Source of the DNA: Limnohabitans sp.
GTDB taxonomy: Bacteria; Pseudomonadota; Gammaproteobacteria; Burkholderiales; Burkholderiaceae_C
DNA: 42,985 bases
Direction: 5' to 3'
NCBI RefSeq assembly: GCF_017848645.1
Contig: NZ_JAFEIF010000015.1
Coordinates: 1-42,985, forward strand
Part shown: piece by piece, positions 16,271-25,303 of the stretch
Layout: every line of letters begins with the position of its first letter
Numbering within the stretch: position 1 is the first letter of the stretch
The notes under the pieces: generated by a model
What the model was told of the DNA's origin: nothing
Seen by the model: the letters and a program-made list of their open reading frames with translations, nothing else
Databases searched by the model: none
Position numbers and translations under genes: made by a program

Positions 16271-16375
16271 GCGCAGCCTGAGGCCCGCGCAAAACATCCC
16301 CGAGCAGACCGCCCAAGCAGCTTAACGCCCCCCATTGAACACCACCCCCAAAGATTGTTGAATCCGGAGTCCTTC

Positions 16376-17680
16376 ATGAGCCAAAAAGCCTTCCCCCTGG
16401 AGCCGATTGAAAAGGCCAGCATCGACGAAATGCGCAGCCTGCAGCTCAAGCGCCTGCAGCAGACCTTGCAGCACGCCTATGCCAACTCGCCCGTGTACCG
16501 CGCCAAGTTTGACGCGGCTGGCGTGCACCCAAGCGACTGCAAAACCCTGGCCGACATCGCCAAGTTCCCGTTCACCACCAAGTCGGACCTGCGCGACAGC
16601 TACCCCTTTGGCATGTTCGCTGTGCCGCGCGAAAACTGTGCCCGTATCCACGCGTCGAGCGGCACCACCGGCAAACCCACGGTGGTGGGCTACACCCTCA
16701 AGGACATCGACACCTGGTCGACTGTGGTGGCCCGCAGCATCCGCGCAGGCGGCGCCAAGCCCGGTGACATGGTGCACATCAGCTACGGCTATGGGCTGTT
16801 TACCGGCGGCATGGGCGCGCATTACGGTGCTGAAAAACTGGGCCTCACCGTGGTGCCTTTTGGCGGTGGCCAGACCGAGCGCCAGGTGCAACTGATCCAG
16901 GACTTCAAATCCAACATCATCATGGTCACGCCGAGTTACATGCTGGCGATTGCCGACGAGTTTGAGCGCCAAGGCATCGACCCCAAAACCAGCTCTTTGC
17001 GCATCGGCATCTTCGGCGCGGAACCCTGGACCAACGACATGCGCGCCGCCATCGAAAAACGCATGGCCATCGATGCGGTCGATATTTATGGCCTGTCCGA
17101 AGTGATGGGCCCGGGTGTGGCCAGCGAATGCATCGATACCAAGGACGGCCCAACCATCTGGGAAGACCACTTCTACCCCGAGATCATCCACCCCGAAACC
17201 GGCGAGCCGGTGGCCGATGGTGAAATGGGTGAGCTGGTGTTCACTAGCCTCACCAAGGAAGCGCTGCCCATCATCCGTTACCGCACCCGCGACCTCACGC
17301 GCCTGCTGCCGGGCACGGCGCGCCCAAGCATGCGCCGAATGGAAAAGATCACCGGCCGCAGCGACGACATGATGATCATCCGTGGCGTGAACGTGTTCCC
17401 CAGCCAGATCGAAGAGCTGATCTTGAAGCGCGCCGAGCTGGCCCCGCACTACCAGTGCGTGCTGACCCGCGAAGGCCCGATGGACGACCTCAAAGTGCTG
17501 ATCGAGACCAAGCCCGGCGTGTCCCCCGAGAGCATCGAAGCCCGCGCAGCGGCCAAGCAGCTGCAGCACGAAATCAAGGTCTACATCGGTTCGAGCGTGG
17601 CGATCGAGCTCAAGCCCGAAGGCGGCGTTGAGCGCAGCCAAGGCAAGGCCAAGCGCGTGGTGGATTTGCGCGGCAAGTGA
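16376..17680 (+). CDS. paaK: Phenylacetate-CoA ligase PaaK
   Basis: A 434-residue AMP-forming ligase that activates phenylacetate to phenylacetyl-CoA, the entry step of the pathway. ATG 16376 follows CCGGAG at 16364-16369. Motifs seen: the ATP-binding loop HASSGTTGKPTVVGYT near residue 92, YGLSEVMGPGVASEC around 240, ELVFTSLTKEALPIIRYRTRD around 290, and the C-terminal hinge and ligase segment GRSDDMMIIRGVNVFPSQIEE near 335. The length matches characterised PaaK enzymes. It is the last gene of the paaGIK set and ends one base from the convergent M61 peptidase gene. Confidence 0.95.
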   Translation: MSQKAFPLEPIEKASIDEMRSLQLKRLQQTLQHAYANSPVYRAKFDAAGVHPSDCKTLADIAKFPFTTKSDLRDSYPFGMFAVPRENCARIHASSGTTGKPTVVGYTLKDIDTWSTVVARSIRAGGAKPGDMVHISYGYGLFTGGMGAHYGAEKLGLTVVPFGGGQTERQVQLIQDFKSNIIMVTPSYMLAIADEFERQGIDPKTSSLRIGIFGAEPWTNDMRAAIEKRMAIDAVDIYGLSEVMGPGVASECIDTKDGPTIWEDHFYPEIIHPETGEPVADGEMGELVFTSLTKEALPIIRYRTRDLTRLLPGTARPSMRRMEKITGRSDDMMIIRGVNVFPSQIEELILKRAELAPHYQCVLTREGPMDDLKVLIETKPGVSPESIEARAAAKQLQHEIKVYIGSSVAIELKPEGGVERSQGKAKRVVDLRGK

Positions 17681-17681
17681 A

Positions 17682-19466
17682 TCAGACCGCAGGCCACTGA
17701 TCGGCTGTGCGGTCCTTGGGCACGCTCAGCTGCCAGCCGCTGGCCTGCGCAGGCACCGTGAGCGGCAAGCGGAGCAGGCGTTTGTCGCGTGAGACCAGGG
17801 CGGTCAATTGGCGCTCTTTGCCGAGCAAGGCTGGCAGTTCGTCGAGCTTGCCCAGACGCCAGCTGCCGCCTTGCCCCTTGGCCCCGACCTCCAAACCCAG
17901 CCATTCGTCGCCTGCGGCCAGGCCGGCCACCTCGGCGGCGCTGCCGCGCAGCACCACTTTGACCTGCACACTGCCTGCGGCCTCAAGCACGCGCAGGCCC
18001 AGGCGCTGCGCCATGCCCGAGGTCTCGGCCTCTACCGCGATGCCATGCGCCGTGAGCAGCTCGCGCAGCGGCAGCTCTTGTGTGCTGTGCGCCCAGCGCT
18101 GGATCTCTACCGCCCAGCTGCGGCCGGTCAAGTCCTGCAGCTCGTCCAGCAGGTCTTGTTCACGCATGGGCCCGGCCTTGCAGCGCTTCCACAGGCCGCG
18201 CATCACGGTGTCGAGCGTGTGGCCCTCGGTTTTGAATTCGCGGCGCAGCGTCAGGTCCAGGCACAAGGCCACTAGCGAGCCCTTGGTGTAGTAACTCACG
18301 GTGGCGTTGGCGGTGTTTTCGTCCTGGCGGTAGTACTTGACCCAGGCGTCAAAGCTGGACTGCGCCACACTTTGCACATGGCGGCCGGGGGTTTGCTGCA
18401 CTTGTGCGATGGTCTTGCCCAGCAGAGTGATGTAGGTGGCGTCGTCGATCAGCCCTGCGCGGCGCAGCAGGATGTCGTCGTAGTAGCTGGTGAAGCCTTC
18501 AAAGAACCACAGCAGCTGGGTGTAGTTTTCCTGCGTGTAGTCGTAGCGGGCAAAGGCATCGGGGCGCAGCTGCTTGACGTTCCAGGTGTGAAAGTACTCG
18601 TGGCTGATCAAGCCGAGCAGCGTGGTGTAGCCCTCTGGCTTGCGCGGGCTGGCGGACAGGCCGTTGTGGCGCGGCAAGTCATCGCGCTTGCAAATCAACG
18701 CGGTGCTGTTGCAGTGCTCCAGCCCGCCATAGCCGTCGTGCACGGCGTTGAGCATGAAGAGGTAGTTCTTGTGCGGCGTTTTTTTGCCAGCAGCCTTGCC
18801 TGACCCATGCCAGAAACGGATGGCCGCTTCGCAGATTTTTTGTGTGTCGGCCAGCAGGCGGTCACCGTCAAAGGAGGGCAGGGCACCGGCTACCACAAAG
18901 CGGTGCGGCACGCCGCAGGCGTTGAAGCTGCCACTCCAGAACGCGCCCAGCTCCACGGGGCTGTCCACCAGTTCGTCGTAGTTGGCGGCCTGGTAGAGGC
19001 CAAAGCCTTTCTTATCGGTTTTGACGGGCGCGAGACCCGTGGCAGCGTGCCAGGCGGGCTGGTTTTTGACGGGGGGCAGCTGCAGCTGGTGGGGCGCATT
19101 TTCTTGCCCATGCACCCGCAAGCACAAGCTGGTGCCGTTGAAGAAACCGCGTTGGCTGTCCAGCCAGGCGGTGCGCACCGAATTGTCAAAGGCATAAACC
19201 TCGTAGCTCAGCACCAGGGGCTGCCCGCTCTTGCACGCGATGGCCCAGCTGCACTTGTCTTGCTGCGTGATGGGCAGGCTGCGGCGGCCTTGTTTAGCGC
19301 TCAGGTTTTGCAGGTTTTTGGAAAACTCGCGCACCAGATAACTGCCCGGAATCCACACGGGCAGCGACACGGTTTGCTGCGCCGCTGGTTGGGGAACAGT
19401 CAGCGTGACCTTGAACAGATGCGCATGCAGGTCGGCGGCTTCAACGGTGTAGTGGATGGTGCTCAT
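17682..19466 (-). CDS. M61-family (glycyl aminopeptidase-like) metallopeptidase with PDZ domain
   Basis: A 594-residue protein; ATG 19466 begins MSTIHYTVEAADLHAHLF, the usual family start, and overlaps the upstream stop by ATGA. The N-terminal beta domain (PVWIPGSYLVREFSKNL) is followed by the catalytic zinc site HEYFH at residues 289-293 and a downstream FEGFTSYY carrying the third ligand. A PDZ-like region lies at about residues 490-570 (VVLRGSAAEVAGLAAGDEWLGL). There is no signal peptide, so it is probably cytoplasmic. M61 members cleave N-terminal Gly or Ala residues; the natural substrate here is unknown. It is the last gene of a four-gene minus-strand operon. Confidence 0.9.
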   Translation of the reverse strand: MSTIHYTVEAADLHAHLFKVTLTVPQPAAQQTVSLPVWIPGSYLVREFSKNLQNLSAKQGRRSLPITQQDKCSWAIACKSGQPLVLSYEVYAFDNSVRTAWLDSQRGFFNGTSLCLRVHGQENAPHQLQLPPVKNQPAWHAATGLAPVKTDKKGFGLYQAANYDELVDSPVELGAFWSGSFNACGVPHRFVVAGALPSFDGDRLLADTQKICEAAIRFWHGSGKAAGKKTPHKNYLFMLNAVHDGYGGLEHCNSTALICKRDDLPRHNGLSASPRKPEGYTTLLGLISHEYFHTWNVKQLRPDAFARYDYTQENYTQLLWFFEGFTSYYDDILLRRAGLIDDATYITLLGKTIAQVQQTPGRHVQSVAQSSFDAWVKYYRQDENTANATVSYYTKGSLVALCLDLTLRREFKTEGHTLDTVMRGLWKRCKAGPMREQDLLDELQDLTGRSWAVEIQRWAHSTQELPLRELLTAHGIAVEAETSGMAQRLGLRVLEAAGSVQVKVVLRGSAAEVAGLAAGDEWLGLEVGAKGQGGSWRLGKLDELPALLGKERQLTALVSRDKRLLRLPLTVPAQASGWQLSVPKDRTADQWPAV

Positions 19467-19930
19467 GTGGCACCTGCTGCCAAAAAGCAACTCAGGCTGG
19501 CCACGGTGGTCAGTTGCAAGCGCATGGGCAGCCAAGGGGCCAGGCCTGCGGCGGGCCAGGTGCGGCGGTCCATCACATAGCAGCCGATCAGCACAAAGCC
19601 CAGCAGCGGCAAACCTGCGAAGGCGGGCATCATCACGCCCACCCAGGCCAGTAGCGAGGGCACCACGCCCCAGGTGAAATGGATGCGCGGTGCGTTGGGG
19701 CTGATCAAGGCGTTGCGAAAGCCCACGCCCCAGTGGATGCCACCCAGAAACGACACGATCACCGCGCCATAGCTTTGCATGGACAGGGCCACATAGGGGT
19801 GCAGATCAGGACCGACCAGCCATAGGCACAGGGCCAGAAACACAAAAGGGATCAGCCCGGCATAGCCCAGGCGGCGTATCAGTCGCCAGGTCGGGTCTTC
19901 GGTCATGGAGGGGGAAAGAGGAGGCGTCAT
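19463..19930 (-). CDS. DUF3429 membrane protein
   Basis: A 155-residue integral membrane protein with about four or five hydrophobic segments (LGYAGLIPFVFLALCLWLV, SYGAVIVSFLGGIHWGVGF, HFTWGVVPSLLAWVGVMM, LPLLGFVLIGCYVMDRR). The GAVIVSFLGGIHWG motif is characteristic of DUF3429, a family of unknown function. It overlaps dsbC upstream and the M61 gene downstream by ATGA at both ends, so its translation is coupled to both. An inner ATG at 19906 is possible but has no ribosome site. Confidence 0.82.
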   Translation of the reverse strand: MTPPLSPSMTEDPTWRLIRRLGYAGLIPFVFLALCLWLVGPDLHPYVALSMQSYGAVIVSFLGGIHWGVGFRNALISPNAPRIHFTWGVVPSLLAWVGVMMPAFAGLPLLGFVLIGCYVMDRRTWPAAGLAPWLPMRLQLTTVASLSCFLAAGAT

Positions 19931-20643
19931 TTGATCTCGGCGAGCATTTTTTCAACTTGGGCCATGGGCACGGCACCGGGCACGCGGGTGCCGTCTGCAA
20001 ACAAGAGCAATGGGGTGCCGGTGATGCGGTTTTTCTGGCCAAAGGCCACGATGGTGTCCACCGCCGAGGCGTCGCAGTTGGCGGCAGGCGGGAGCGTGCC
20101 GTTGATCATCCAGTCGTTCCAGACCTTGGCCTTGTCTTTGGCGCACCAGATGTTTTTGGACTTGTTCTTGGAGTCCTCACCCAACACGGGGTAGAGGAAA
20201 TGGTAAATGGTCACGTTGTCCAGCTTTTGCAGGTCTTTTTCGAAGCGTTTGCAGTAGCCGCAGTTGGGGTCGGCAAACACGGCCAGTTTGCGTTTTCCGT
20301 TGCCACGCACCTGGGTGAAGGCGGTTTTCAGGGGCAGTTGGTCAAAGGGAATGGCCGAGAGTTTGTCCATGCGCTCTTCGGTCAGGTTGCGCTTTTGCTT
20401 GACGTCGATCAGCGCGCCCTGGATCAGGAAGTTGCCCTCGGCATCGCTGTACATCACCTCGTTGCCCATGCGGATCTCGAACAGCCCGTTCATCGGGGTC
20501 TTGCTCACCTCATCGATCTTGGGCAGGTTGGGCAAGCGCTCGCTCAGGTTTTTGCGGATGGCCGCTTCCTGGGCCATCACGCTGCCCAGCGACAAGGCCG
20601 TGGTGGCCAGGATCAGCGCCAGTTTGGAGAGAAGGAACTTCAT
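19927..20643 (-). CDS. dsbC: Thiol:disulfide interchange protein DsbC family
   Basis: A 238-residue periplasmic disulfide isomerase. ATG 20643 gives a clean signal peptide (MKFLLSKLALILATTALSLGSVMAQ). An upstream in-frame TTG would add seven residues before it. An N-terminal dimerisation domain runs to about residue 85, followed by a thioredoxin fold with the active site CGYC (C128, C131) in FADPNCGYCKRF. A second cysteine pair (NIWC, NCDAS) and the cis-proline loop GTPLLLFADG follow. DsbC corrects wrong disulfides. It lies 35 bases after the upstream monooxygenase gene and overlaps the DUF3429 gene by ATGA. Confidence 0.9.
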   Translation of the reverse strand: MKFLLSKLALILATTALSLGSVMAQEAAIRKNLSERLPNLPKIDEVSKTPMNGLFEIRMGNEVMYSDAEGNFLIQGALIDVKQKRNLTEERMDKLSAIPFDQLPLKTAFTQVRGNGKRKLAVFADPNCGYCKRFEKDLQKLDNVTIYHFLYPVLGEDSKNKSKNIWCAKDKAKVWNDWMINGTLPPAANCDASAVDTIVAFGQKNRITGTPLLLFADGTRVPGAVPMAQVEKMLAEIK

Positions 20644-20678
20644 GGAGAGGACTTTCGGGATCAAAAAATAAGGACGGA

Positions 20679-21860
20679 TCAGCGGGTGGCCTTGGCTGAG
20701 GCGGGTGGGGCGCTTTGGCCCATGGCGCGTTGTGTCATCCAGTGTTTGAGCGGGCCGCTGCGGTCAAAGCCGCGCATGCCCCAGTTGCGCAGGTTTTGCC
20801 ACACCGGGCCAGGCTGCGCAAACAGGCGCTGCAGGCCATCGGTGACCAGGCCCATGGCCTGCACATCGGCTTGCCGTGCACGTTCGTAGCGGCGCAGCAG
20901 TTTGAGGTCGCAGAGCGGACGCCAAAATTCCTTGGCCCGGATCACCCTCACCAGCTCGGCCACATCGGCCAGGCCCACATTCAGGCCCTGACCGGCCAGC
21001 GGGTGCAGGGTGTGTGCCGCGTCACCGGCCAAGGCAAAGGCTTGTTGGGTTTGGCCCGGCATGGTGCCGATCCAGCGCTCGGCGCGCGCCAGTTGCAGCG
21101 GCCACACGGCACGCTCGGCCGACAGCTGCATGCCGCCCAGGGCGTGGCCACAGGCCCCGGCCAGCGCGTCAGCAAAGTCCTCGGCGCTCAGGCCCATGAG
21201 CTCTTGCGCCCGCAGCGGGTGCACCGACCAGACCAGCGCGACTTCGCGGCCGCCTTCGCCGCCCAAGGGCAGCAGGGCCAGCACTTCGGCTTGCGGCTGC
21301 GACAGACCGGGCGCGTGGCTCCAGCCAAACCATTGGCGGGCGATGCCCTCGTGTGCCCGCTCGCACAGCAGACGGGTGGCCAGTGCGTGTTGTTCGTAAC
21401 GCGTGGTGTCAAAGCCCACGCCCAGCTCGGCGCGTGTCTGGCTGGCGCGGCCCTCACACACCACCGTCAGCGGCGCAGCCACCGGGGCCTGCACCACTTG
21501 AATCTGGGGCTGAAACTGCACGGCCTGGGCCAGGCGATCCTGCAACACCGGCACGTCCACCATCCAGTTGAGTTCGCCCACACCATGGTCACCCGCGCCA
21601 AAGTTGAGTTGACCGCCATCGTCGCCCCAGACCTGCATCTGGTACACGGGCGTGACGGCGGGGGCCTCGGGCCAGCAGCGCAGGTCTTGCAACAAGGCTT
21701 TGGCCGCGCCATTGAGCGAATAGGCGCGCACGTCAGGGGCGGCCGTGGCGGCGGGGAAGTCGACCAAGGCCACGTTGAGCCGCTCGCGGGCCAGCAGCAA
21801 AGCCAAAGTCCGGCCCACGATGCCAGCGCCACGGATGCAAATGTCAGGGGGAAGAGCCAT
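20679..21860 (-). CDS. UbiH/VisC-family FAD-dependent monooxygenase
   Basis: A 393-residue flavoprotein. The N-terminal dinucleotide-binding motif is CIRGAGIVGRTLALLLA, and the second FAD motif GDAAHTLHPLAGQGLNVGLAD is at about residues 288-308. This combination defines the UbiH/UbiF/UbiM/VisC ubiquinone hydroxylase family. Which ring position is hydroxylated, or whether it acts in ubiquinone synthesis at all, cannot be told from the sequence, so no gene symbol is given. It is the first gene of the operon with dsbC, DUF3429 and M61, and is divergent from ychF. Confidence 0.85.
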   Translation of the reverse strand: MALPPDICIRGAGIVGRTLALLLARERLNVALVDFPAATAAPDVRAYSLNGAAKALLQDLRCWPEAPAVTPVYQMQVWGDDGGQLNFGAGDHGVGELNWMVDVPVLQDRLAQAVQFQPQIQVVQAPVAAPLTVVCEGRASQTRAELGVGFDTTRYEQHALATRLLCERAHEGIARQWFGWSHAPGLSQPQAEVLALLPLGGEGGREVALVWSVHPLRAQELMGLSAEDFADALAGACGHALGGMQLSAERAVWPLQLARAERWIGTMPGQTQQAFALAGDAAHTLHPLAGQGLNVGLADVAELVRVIRAKEFWRPLCDLKLLRRYERARQADVQAMGLVTDGLQRLFAQPGPVWQNLRNWGMRGFDRSGPLKHWMTQRAMGQSAPPASAKATR

Positions 21861-21876
21861 ACCCGCATTGTAAGGA

Positions 21877-21900
21877 GGCGGCCCATGGCGCTGGGCCGCC
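21877..21900. repeat. Perfect hairpin in the intergenic region before ychF
   Basis: GGCGGCCCA at 21877-21885 pairs with TGGGCCGCC at 21892-21900 around a six-base loop. It lies between the divergent monooxygenase gene and ychF, where no transcript end is expected. It might be a regulator site or a 5'-leader structure. Confidence 0.4.
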
Positions 21901-21941
21901 GGGGACTTTGGGGCTGGGCCAGTGGCCCCGGGCTGAGCCGT

Positions 21942-21947
21942 TAAAAT
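21942..21947 (+). promoter_or_regulatory. Possible -10 box for ychF
   Basis: TAAAAT lies 47 bases before the ychF start. The upstream sequence is GC-rich and gives no clear -35 element. Confidence 0.35.
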
Positions 21948-21993
21948 TGCAGGCTGATTTCCGAATCTTCCCCCGAATCACCGAAAGCCATCC

Positions 21994-23085
21994 ATGAGCC
22001 TCAAATGCGGCATCGTGGGTCTGCCCAATGTGGGCAAATCCACCCTTTTCAACGCCCTGACCAAAGCTGGCATTGCCGCTGAAAACTACCCCTTTTGCAC
22101 CATCGAGCCCAACACGGGGGTTGTGGAAGTGCCCGATCCGCGCCTGCAGCAGTTGTCCGCCATCGTCGAGCCCGAGCGCATTGTGCCGGCCATTGTGGAG
22201 TTTGTGGACATCGCCGGTTTGGTGGCCGGTGCCAGCACGGGCGAAGGCCTGGGCAACAAGTTTTTGGCCCACATCCGCGAAACCGACGCCATCGTCAACG
22301 TGGTGCGCTGCTTTGAAGACGACAACGTGATCCACGTCGCCAACAAGGTCGACCCGATTGCCGACATCGAGGTGATTCAGACCGAGTTGTGCCTGGCCGA
22401 TTTGGCGGCTGTGGAAAAAGCCATCCACCGTGTGAGCAAAATCGCCCGATCCGGCGACAAGGACGCCGTCAAGCAAATGGCCATCCTGGAAAAGTGCCAA
22501 GCCGCTTTGAACGACACCCAGCCCGTGCGCACCATCGACTTCAGCAAGGAAGAGCGCGCAGAACTCAAGCAGTTCTTCTTCATCACCGCCAAGCCCGCCA
22601 TGTTCGTGGCCAACGTGTCAGAAGACGGCTTCGAGAACAACCCCTTTCTCGACCGCCTCAAGGCCTTTGCCGCCAAGCAAAACGCGCCCGTGGTGGCCAT
22701 TTGCGCCAAGATCGAAGCCGAGTTGTCCGAGATGGACGACGCGGACCGCTTGGAGTTTTTGAAGGAAATCGGCCAAGACGAGCCAGGTCTCAACCGCCTG
22801 ATCCGCTCGGCTTACGGCTTGCTGGGCCTGCAAACTTACTTCACCGCTGGCGTGAAAGAAGTGCGCGCCTGGACCATCCGCGTGGGCGACACCGGCCCCC
22901 AAGCCGCAGGCGTGATCCACACCGATTTCGAAAAAGGCTACATCCGCGCCCAGACCATCGCGTTTGACGACTTCATCGCCTTCAAGGGTGAGCAAGGCGC
23001 CAAGGACGCGGGCAAGATGCGCGCCGAAGGCAAGGACTATGTCGTGAAAGATGGCGACGTGATGAACTTCCTGTTCAGTTCCTGA
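21994..23085 (+). CDS. ychF: Redox-regulated ATPase/GTPase YchF (Obg family)
   Basis: A 363-residue translation-associated P-loop protein. The P-loop is GLPNVGKST at residues 9-17 and the G2/G3 regions are YPFCTIEPN and DIAGLV. In place of the GTP-specificity NKxD motif it has NVSE ([10 protein letters not shown]), the known reason YchF prefers ATP. The coiled-coil insertion and C-terminal TGS domain ([19 protein letters not shown], ending [10 protein letters not shown]) are intact. The length is the same as in E. coli (363). It is highly conserved and needs no special context. Confidence 0.97.
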   Translation: MSLKCGIVGLPNVGKSTLFNALTKAGIAAENYPFCTIEPNTGVVEVPDPRLQQLSAIVEPERIVPAIVEFVDIAGLVAGASTGEGLGNKFLAHIRETDAIVNVVRCFEDDNVIHVANKVDPIADIEVIQTELCLADLAAVEKAIHRVSKIARSGDKDAVKQMAILEKCQAALNDTQPVRTIDFSKEERAELKQFFFITAKPAMFVANVSEDGFENNPFLDRLKAFAAKQNAPVVAICAKIEAELSEMDDADRLEFLKEIGQDEPGLNRLIRSAYGLLGLQTYFTAGVKEVRAWTIRVGDTGPQAAGVIHTDFEKGYIRAQTIAFDDFIAFKGEQGAKDAGKMRAEGKDYVVKDGDVMNFLFSS

Positions 23086-23092
23086 TACGGCG

Positions 23093-24040
23093 TCAAGGCG
23101 GCAAGCTCAAAAACCTTGTCACCGCCTGCACCGTCGCCTCGGGGTCCTCTTCGTGGGGCACATGGCCCAAGCCCTCAAAGACCTGGAGCTGGCTGCCTGC
23201 GATGTCTTGGTGAAAAGCTTGCCCGTGGTCTGAAGGGATCAGCCGGTCTTCACTGCCCCACAAAATCAAAGTGGGCAGGCGCAGCTGCGAAATCTTTCCG
23301 GCCAGGGCGGCATCGCTGCTGCGGTATTGGAAGCGTTGCGTCAGGCTGGCCCGGTTGCCTTCGCGCAGTGTCAATTCGTAATAGCGGTCTACCAAGGCTG
23401 AGCTCACCTTGTTGGGCTGGCCATAGACGTTGCGCACGCTGGCGGCAATCATGGATCGGGGCAGAATTTTCTGGGTGATGGGCGCCAGCCATGAAATCTG
23501 GGCCAGTCGAAAACCGATGGGCATGGACTGGGGCTGTAAGGGGTAACCTGTGGCATCGACCAAGACCAATTGGCGCACCCGCGTTGGGTGTGCCAAAGCG
23601 GTTTGCCAGGCTATGCCGCCGCCCAGCGAGTTGCCGCCCATCACCACCTCATCGAGCTTGAGCAAGTCCAGCAAATCCCGCATGAAGCCGGTGTAACGCG
23701 CCATGCTGTAGTCGCCATCGGGTGCGGGGCCGGTCAACCCGAAGCCGGGCAAGTCCATGCGGACCACACGGCGGTGCGGGCTCAAAGCGGCCACCCAGCC
23801 GTCCCAGGTGTGCAAACTGGCCGAGGTGCCGTGGATCAAGACGATGGGGGTCGGGTCATCGCGCGGCCCCTCGTCGCGCACATGCACCTGCATGCCTTGC
23901 AGCGTCAAAAAGTAGGACGGGGGCGCGGCCCAGCGTGCCATCAGGGTATCCACTGGGCGATCAGGTGCCCAACTCAGGGCCAAGGCCGCAAGCAAGGCCG
24001 CGAGCAACAAAAGGAAAACAGACAAGGTGGCGTTGAGCAT
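23093..24040 (-). CDS. Membrane-anchored alpha/beta hydrolase
   Basis: A 315-residue protein from ATG 24040. The N-terminus MLNATLSVFLLLLAALLAALAL is a signal anchor. The hydrolase fold follows: oxyanion HGTSASLHTWDGW, MDLPGFGLTG, nucleophile elbow GGNSLGGG, acidic residue in LWGSEDRLIP, and histidine in EGLGHVPHEEDP. An upstream GTG at 24097 would add 19 hydrophilic residues with no ribosome site. The substrate is not predictable. It is convergent with ychF (7-base gap) and stands alone on its strand. Confidence 0.85.
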   Translation of the reverse strand: MLNATLSVFLLLLAALLAALALSWAPDRPVDTLMARWAAPPSYFLTLQGMQVHVRDEGPRDDPTPIVLIHGTSASLHTWDGWVAALSPHRRVVRMDLPGFGLTGPAPDGDYSMARYTGFMRDLLDLLKLDEVVMGGNSLGGGIAWQTALAHPTRVRQLVLVDATGYPLQPQSMPIGFRLAQISWLAPITQKILPRSMIAASVRNVYGQPNKVSSALVDRYYELTLREGNRASLTQRFQYRSSDAALAGKISQLRLPTLILWGSEDRLIPSDHGQAFHQDIAGSQLQVFEGLGHVPHEEDPEATVQAVTRFLSLPP

Positions 24041-24271
24041 GGGGACAGGGTGTGGGTTGGACGGCGGCACAAGCCTTTCATGGTTCAGCTTGTGCACGGG
24101 AGCTTATGCGAACAGGCCTGCGCATGGTGATTTTTGTGGATGGCGTCATGAATCACCTGGACCCGCAGGGCAAGGTTTTCCCGGGTAGTTCAGCACTTGA
24201 TTTCTTCACATAATCACTTCGTTGAACTGCCAGGCACATTCTTTTACCCTCAAAAACTCGGAGACATCCCG

Positions 24272-25270
24272 ATGACCCACCGTCATGACCCACGCCGCCG
24301 ACAACTGGGCCTTGCCGCCATGTCTGGGCTTGCATTGGGCACTTTTGGCGCTGCGCAGGCCCAAAATGCAGCTTGGCCCACCGCCAAACCCATTCGCATG
24401 ATCGTGAACTTTCCGGCCGGTGGGTCGCCTGATTTGGTGGCCCGCGCGGTGTCCACCACCGTGTCTCAAGCCTTGGGGCAACAAATTGTGGTGGAAAACC
24501 GAGGCGGTGCCGGTGGCATCATTGGCTCCGACTTGGCTGCCAAAAGTGCCCCCGATGGCTACACCTTTTTGTGCAGCTCGGGCAGCGGCGCATCCATCGT
24601 GCCCTATGTCACAGCCAAAATGCCTTTTGACCACGACAAGGACCTGATCCCTGTCGCAGCCGGTGCGCGCTTGCAGTTGTTTTTGGTGGTGCGCAGCGAT
24701 GCGCCCTATAAAACTTATGCCGAATTCATCGCGTATGCCAAGCGCAACCCCGGCAAAATGAGCTATGGCTCACCCGGTAACGGCACCAGCCCGCACATTG
24801 CAGGTGAGATGCTCAAGTCGCAGGCGGGCATCTTTAACCTGCACATCCCCTACCGCGGTTCTGCGGCGGCCTTGCAAGACTTGCTGGGCGGCAACCTGGA
24901 TTACTTGATGGACCCGGGCATTGCCTTCTCGCATGTGCGCTCTGGCCGTCTGCGCTTGTTGGCCGTCACCTCCCCCCAGCGCTTGTCCATGTTCCCGGAT
25001 GCGCCCACGCTCAATGAGCTGGGGCTCAAGAATTTTGATGCTGGCACATCTCACGGTTTCTGGGCCCCTGCGGGCACGCCAGCGGCCATCGTGGAGCGCA
25101 TGAACCGCGAAATCAACCGTGCCCTGATGGTGCCCAGCGCAGTCGAGTCCATCAAAGGCATTGGTGCCGAACCCACGCCCATGTCACCTGCTGAGTTTGG
25201 TGCGGTGACCAAGGCCGATGCACGGCGTTTTGCGCAGATCATCAAAGAACGCAAGATCAGTCAAGACTGA
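24272..25270 (+). CDS. Bug/TctC-family tripartite tricarboxylate transporter binding protein, orphan
   Basis: A 332-residue periplasmic binding protein. ATG 24272 is preceded by CGGAGA at 24259-24264. The leader has a basic cluster (HDPRRRQLGLAAM) before a hydrophobic stretch ending AQAQ and may use Tat or Sec. Family signatures: PIRMIVNFPAGGSPDLVAR near residue 43, VENRGGAGGIIGSDLAAKSAPDGYT, and MSYGSPGNGTSPHIAGEML in the ligand-contact region. No TctA/TctB membrane partner is nearby, as is usual for the expanded Bug families of Burkholderiales. The ligand (usually a carboxylate) is unknown. Confidence 0.9.
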   Translation: MTHRHDPRRRQLGLAAMSGLALGTFGAAQAQNAAWPTAKPIRMIVNFPAGGSPDLVARAVSTTVSQALGQQIVVENRGGAGGIIGSDLAAKSAPDGYTFLCSSGSGASIVPYVTAKMPFDHDKDLIPVAAGARLQLFLVVRSDAPYKTYAEFIAYAKRNPGKMSYGSPGNGTSPHIAGEMLKSQAGIFNLHIPYRGSAAALQDLLGGNLDYLMDPGIAFSHVRSGRLRLLAVTSPQRLSMFPDAPTLNELGLKNFDAGTSHGFWAPAGTPAAIVERMNREINRALMVPSAVESIKGIGAEPTPMSPAEFGAVTKADARRFAQIIKERKISQD

Positions 25271-25303
25271 GTTGACGCGGGACGTTTGGGTGTGGGGCCG
25301 GAC

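Noticed and set aside
16322..17641. A 439-codon minus-strand frame opposite paaK
   Set aside because: Same pattern as other shadows; paaK has all its motifs on the plus strand.
20715..21944. A 409-codon plus-strand frame opposite the UbiH-like gene
   Set aside because: The minus strand carries both FAD motifs and the plus-strand translation has no recognisable fold.
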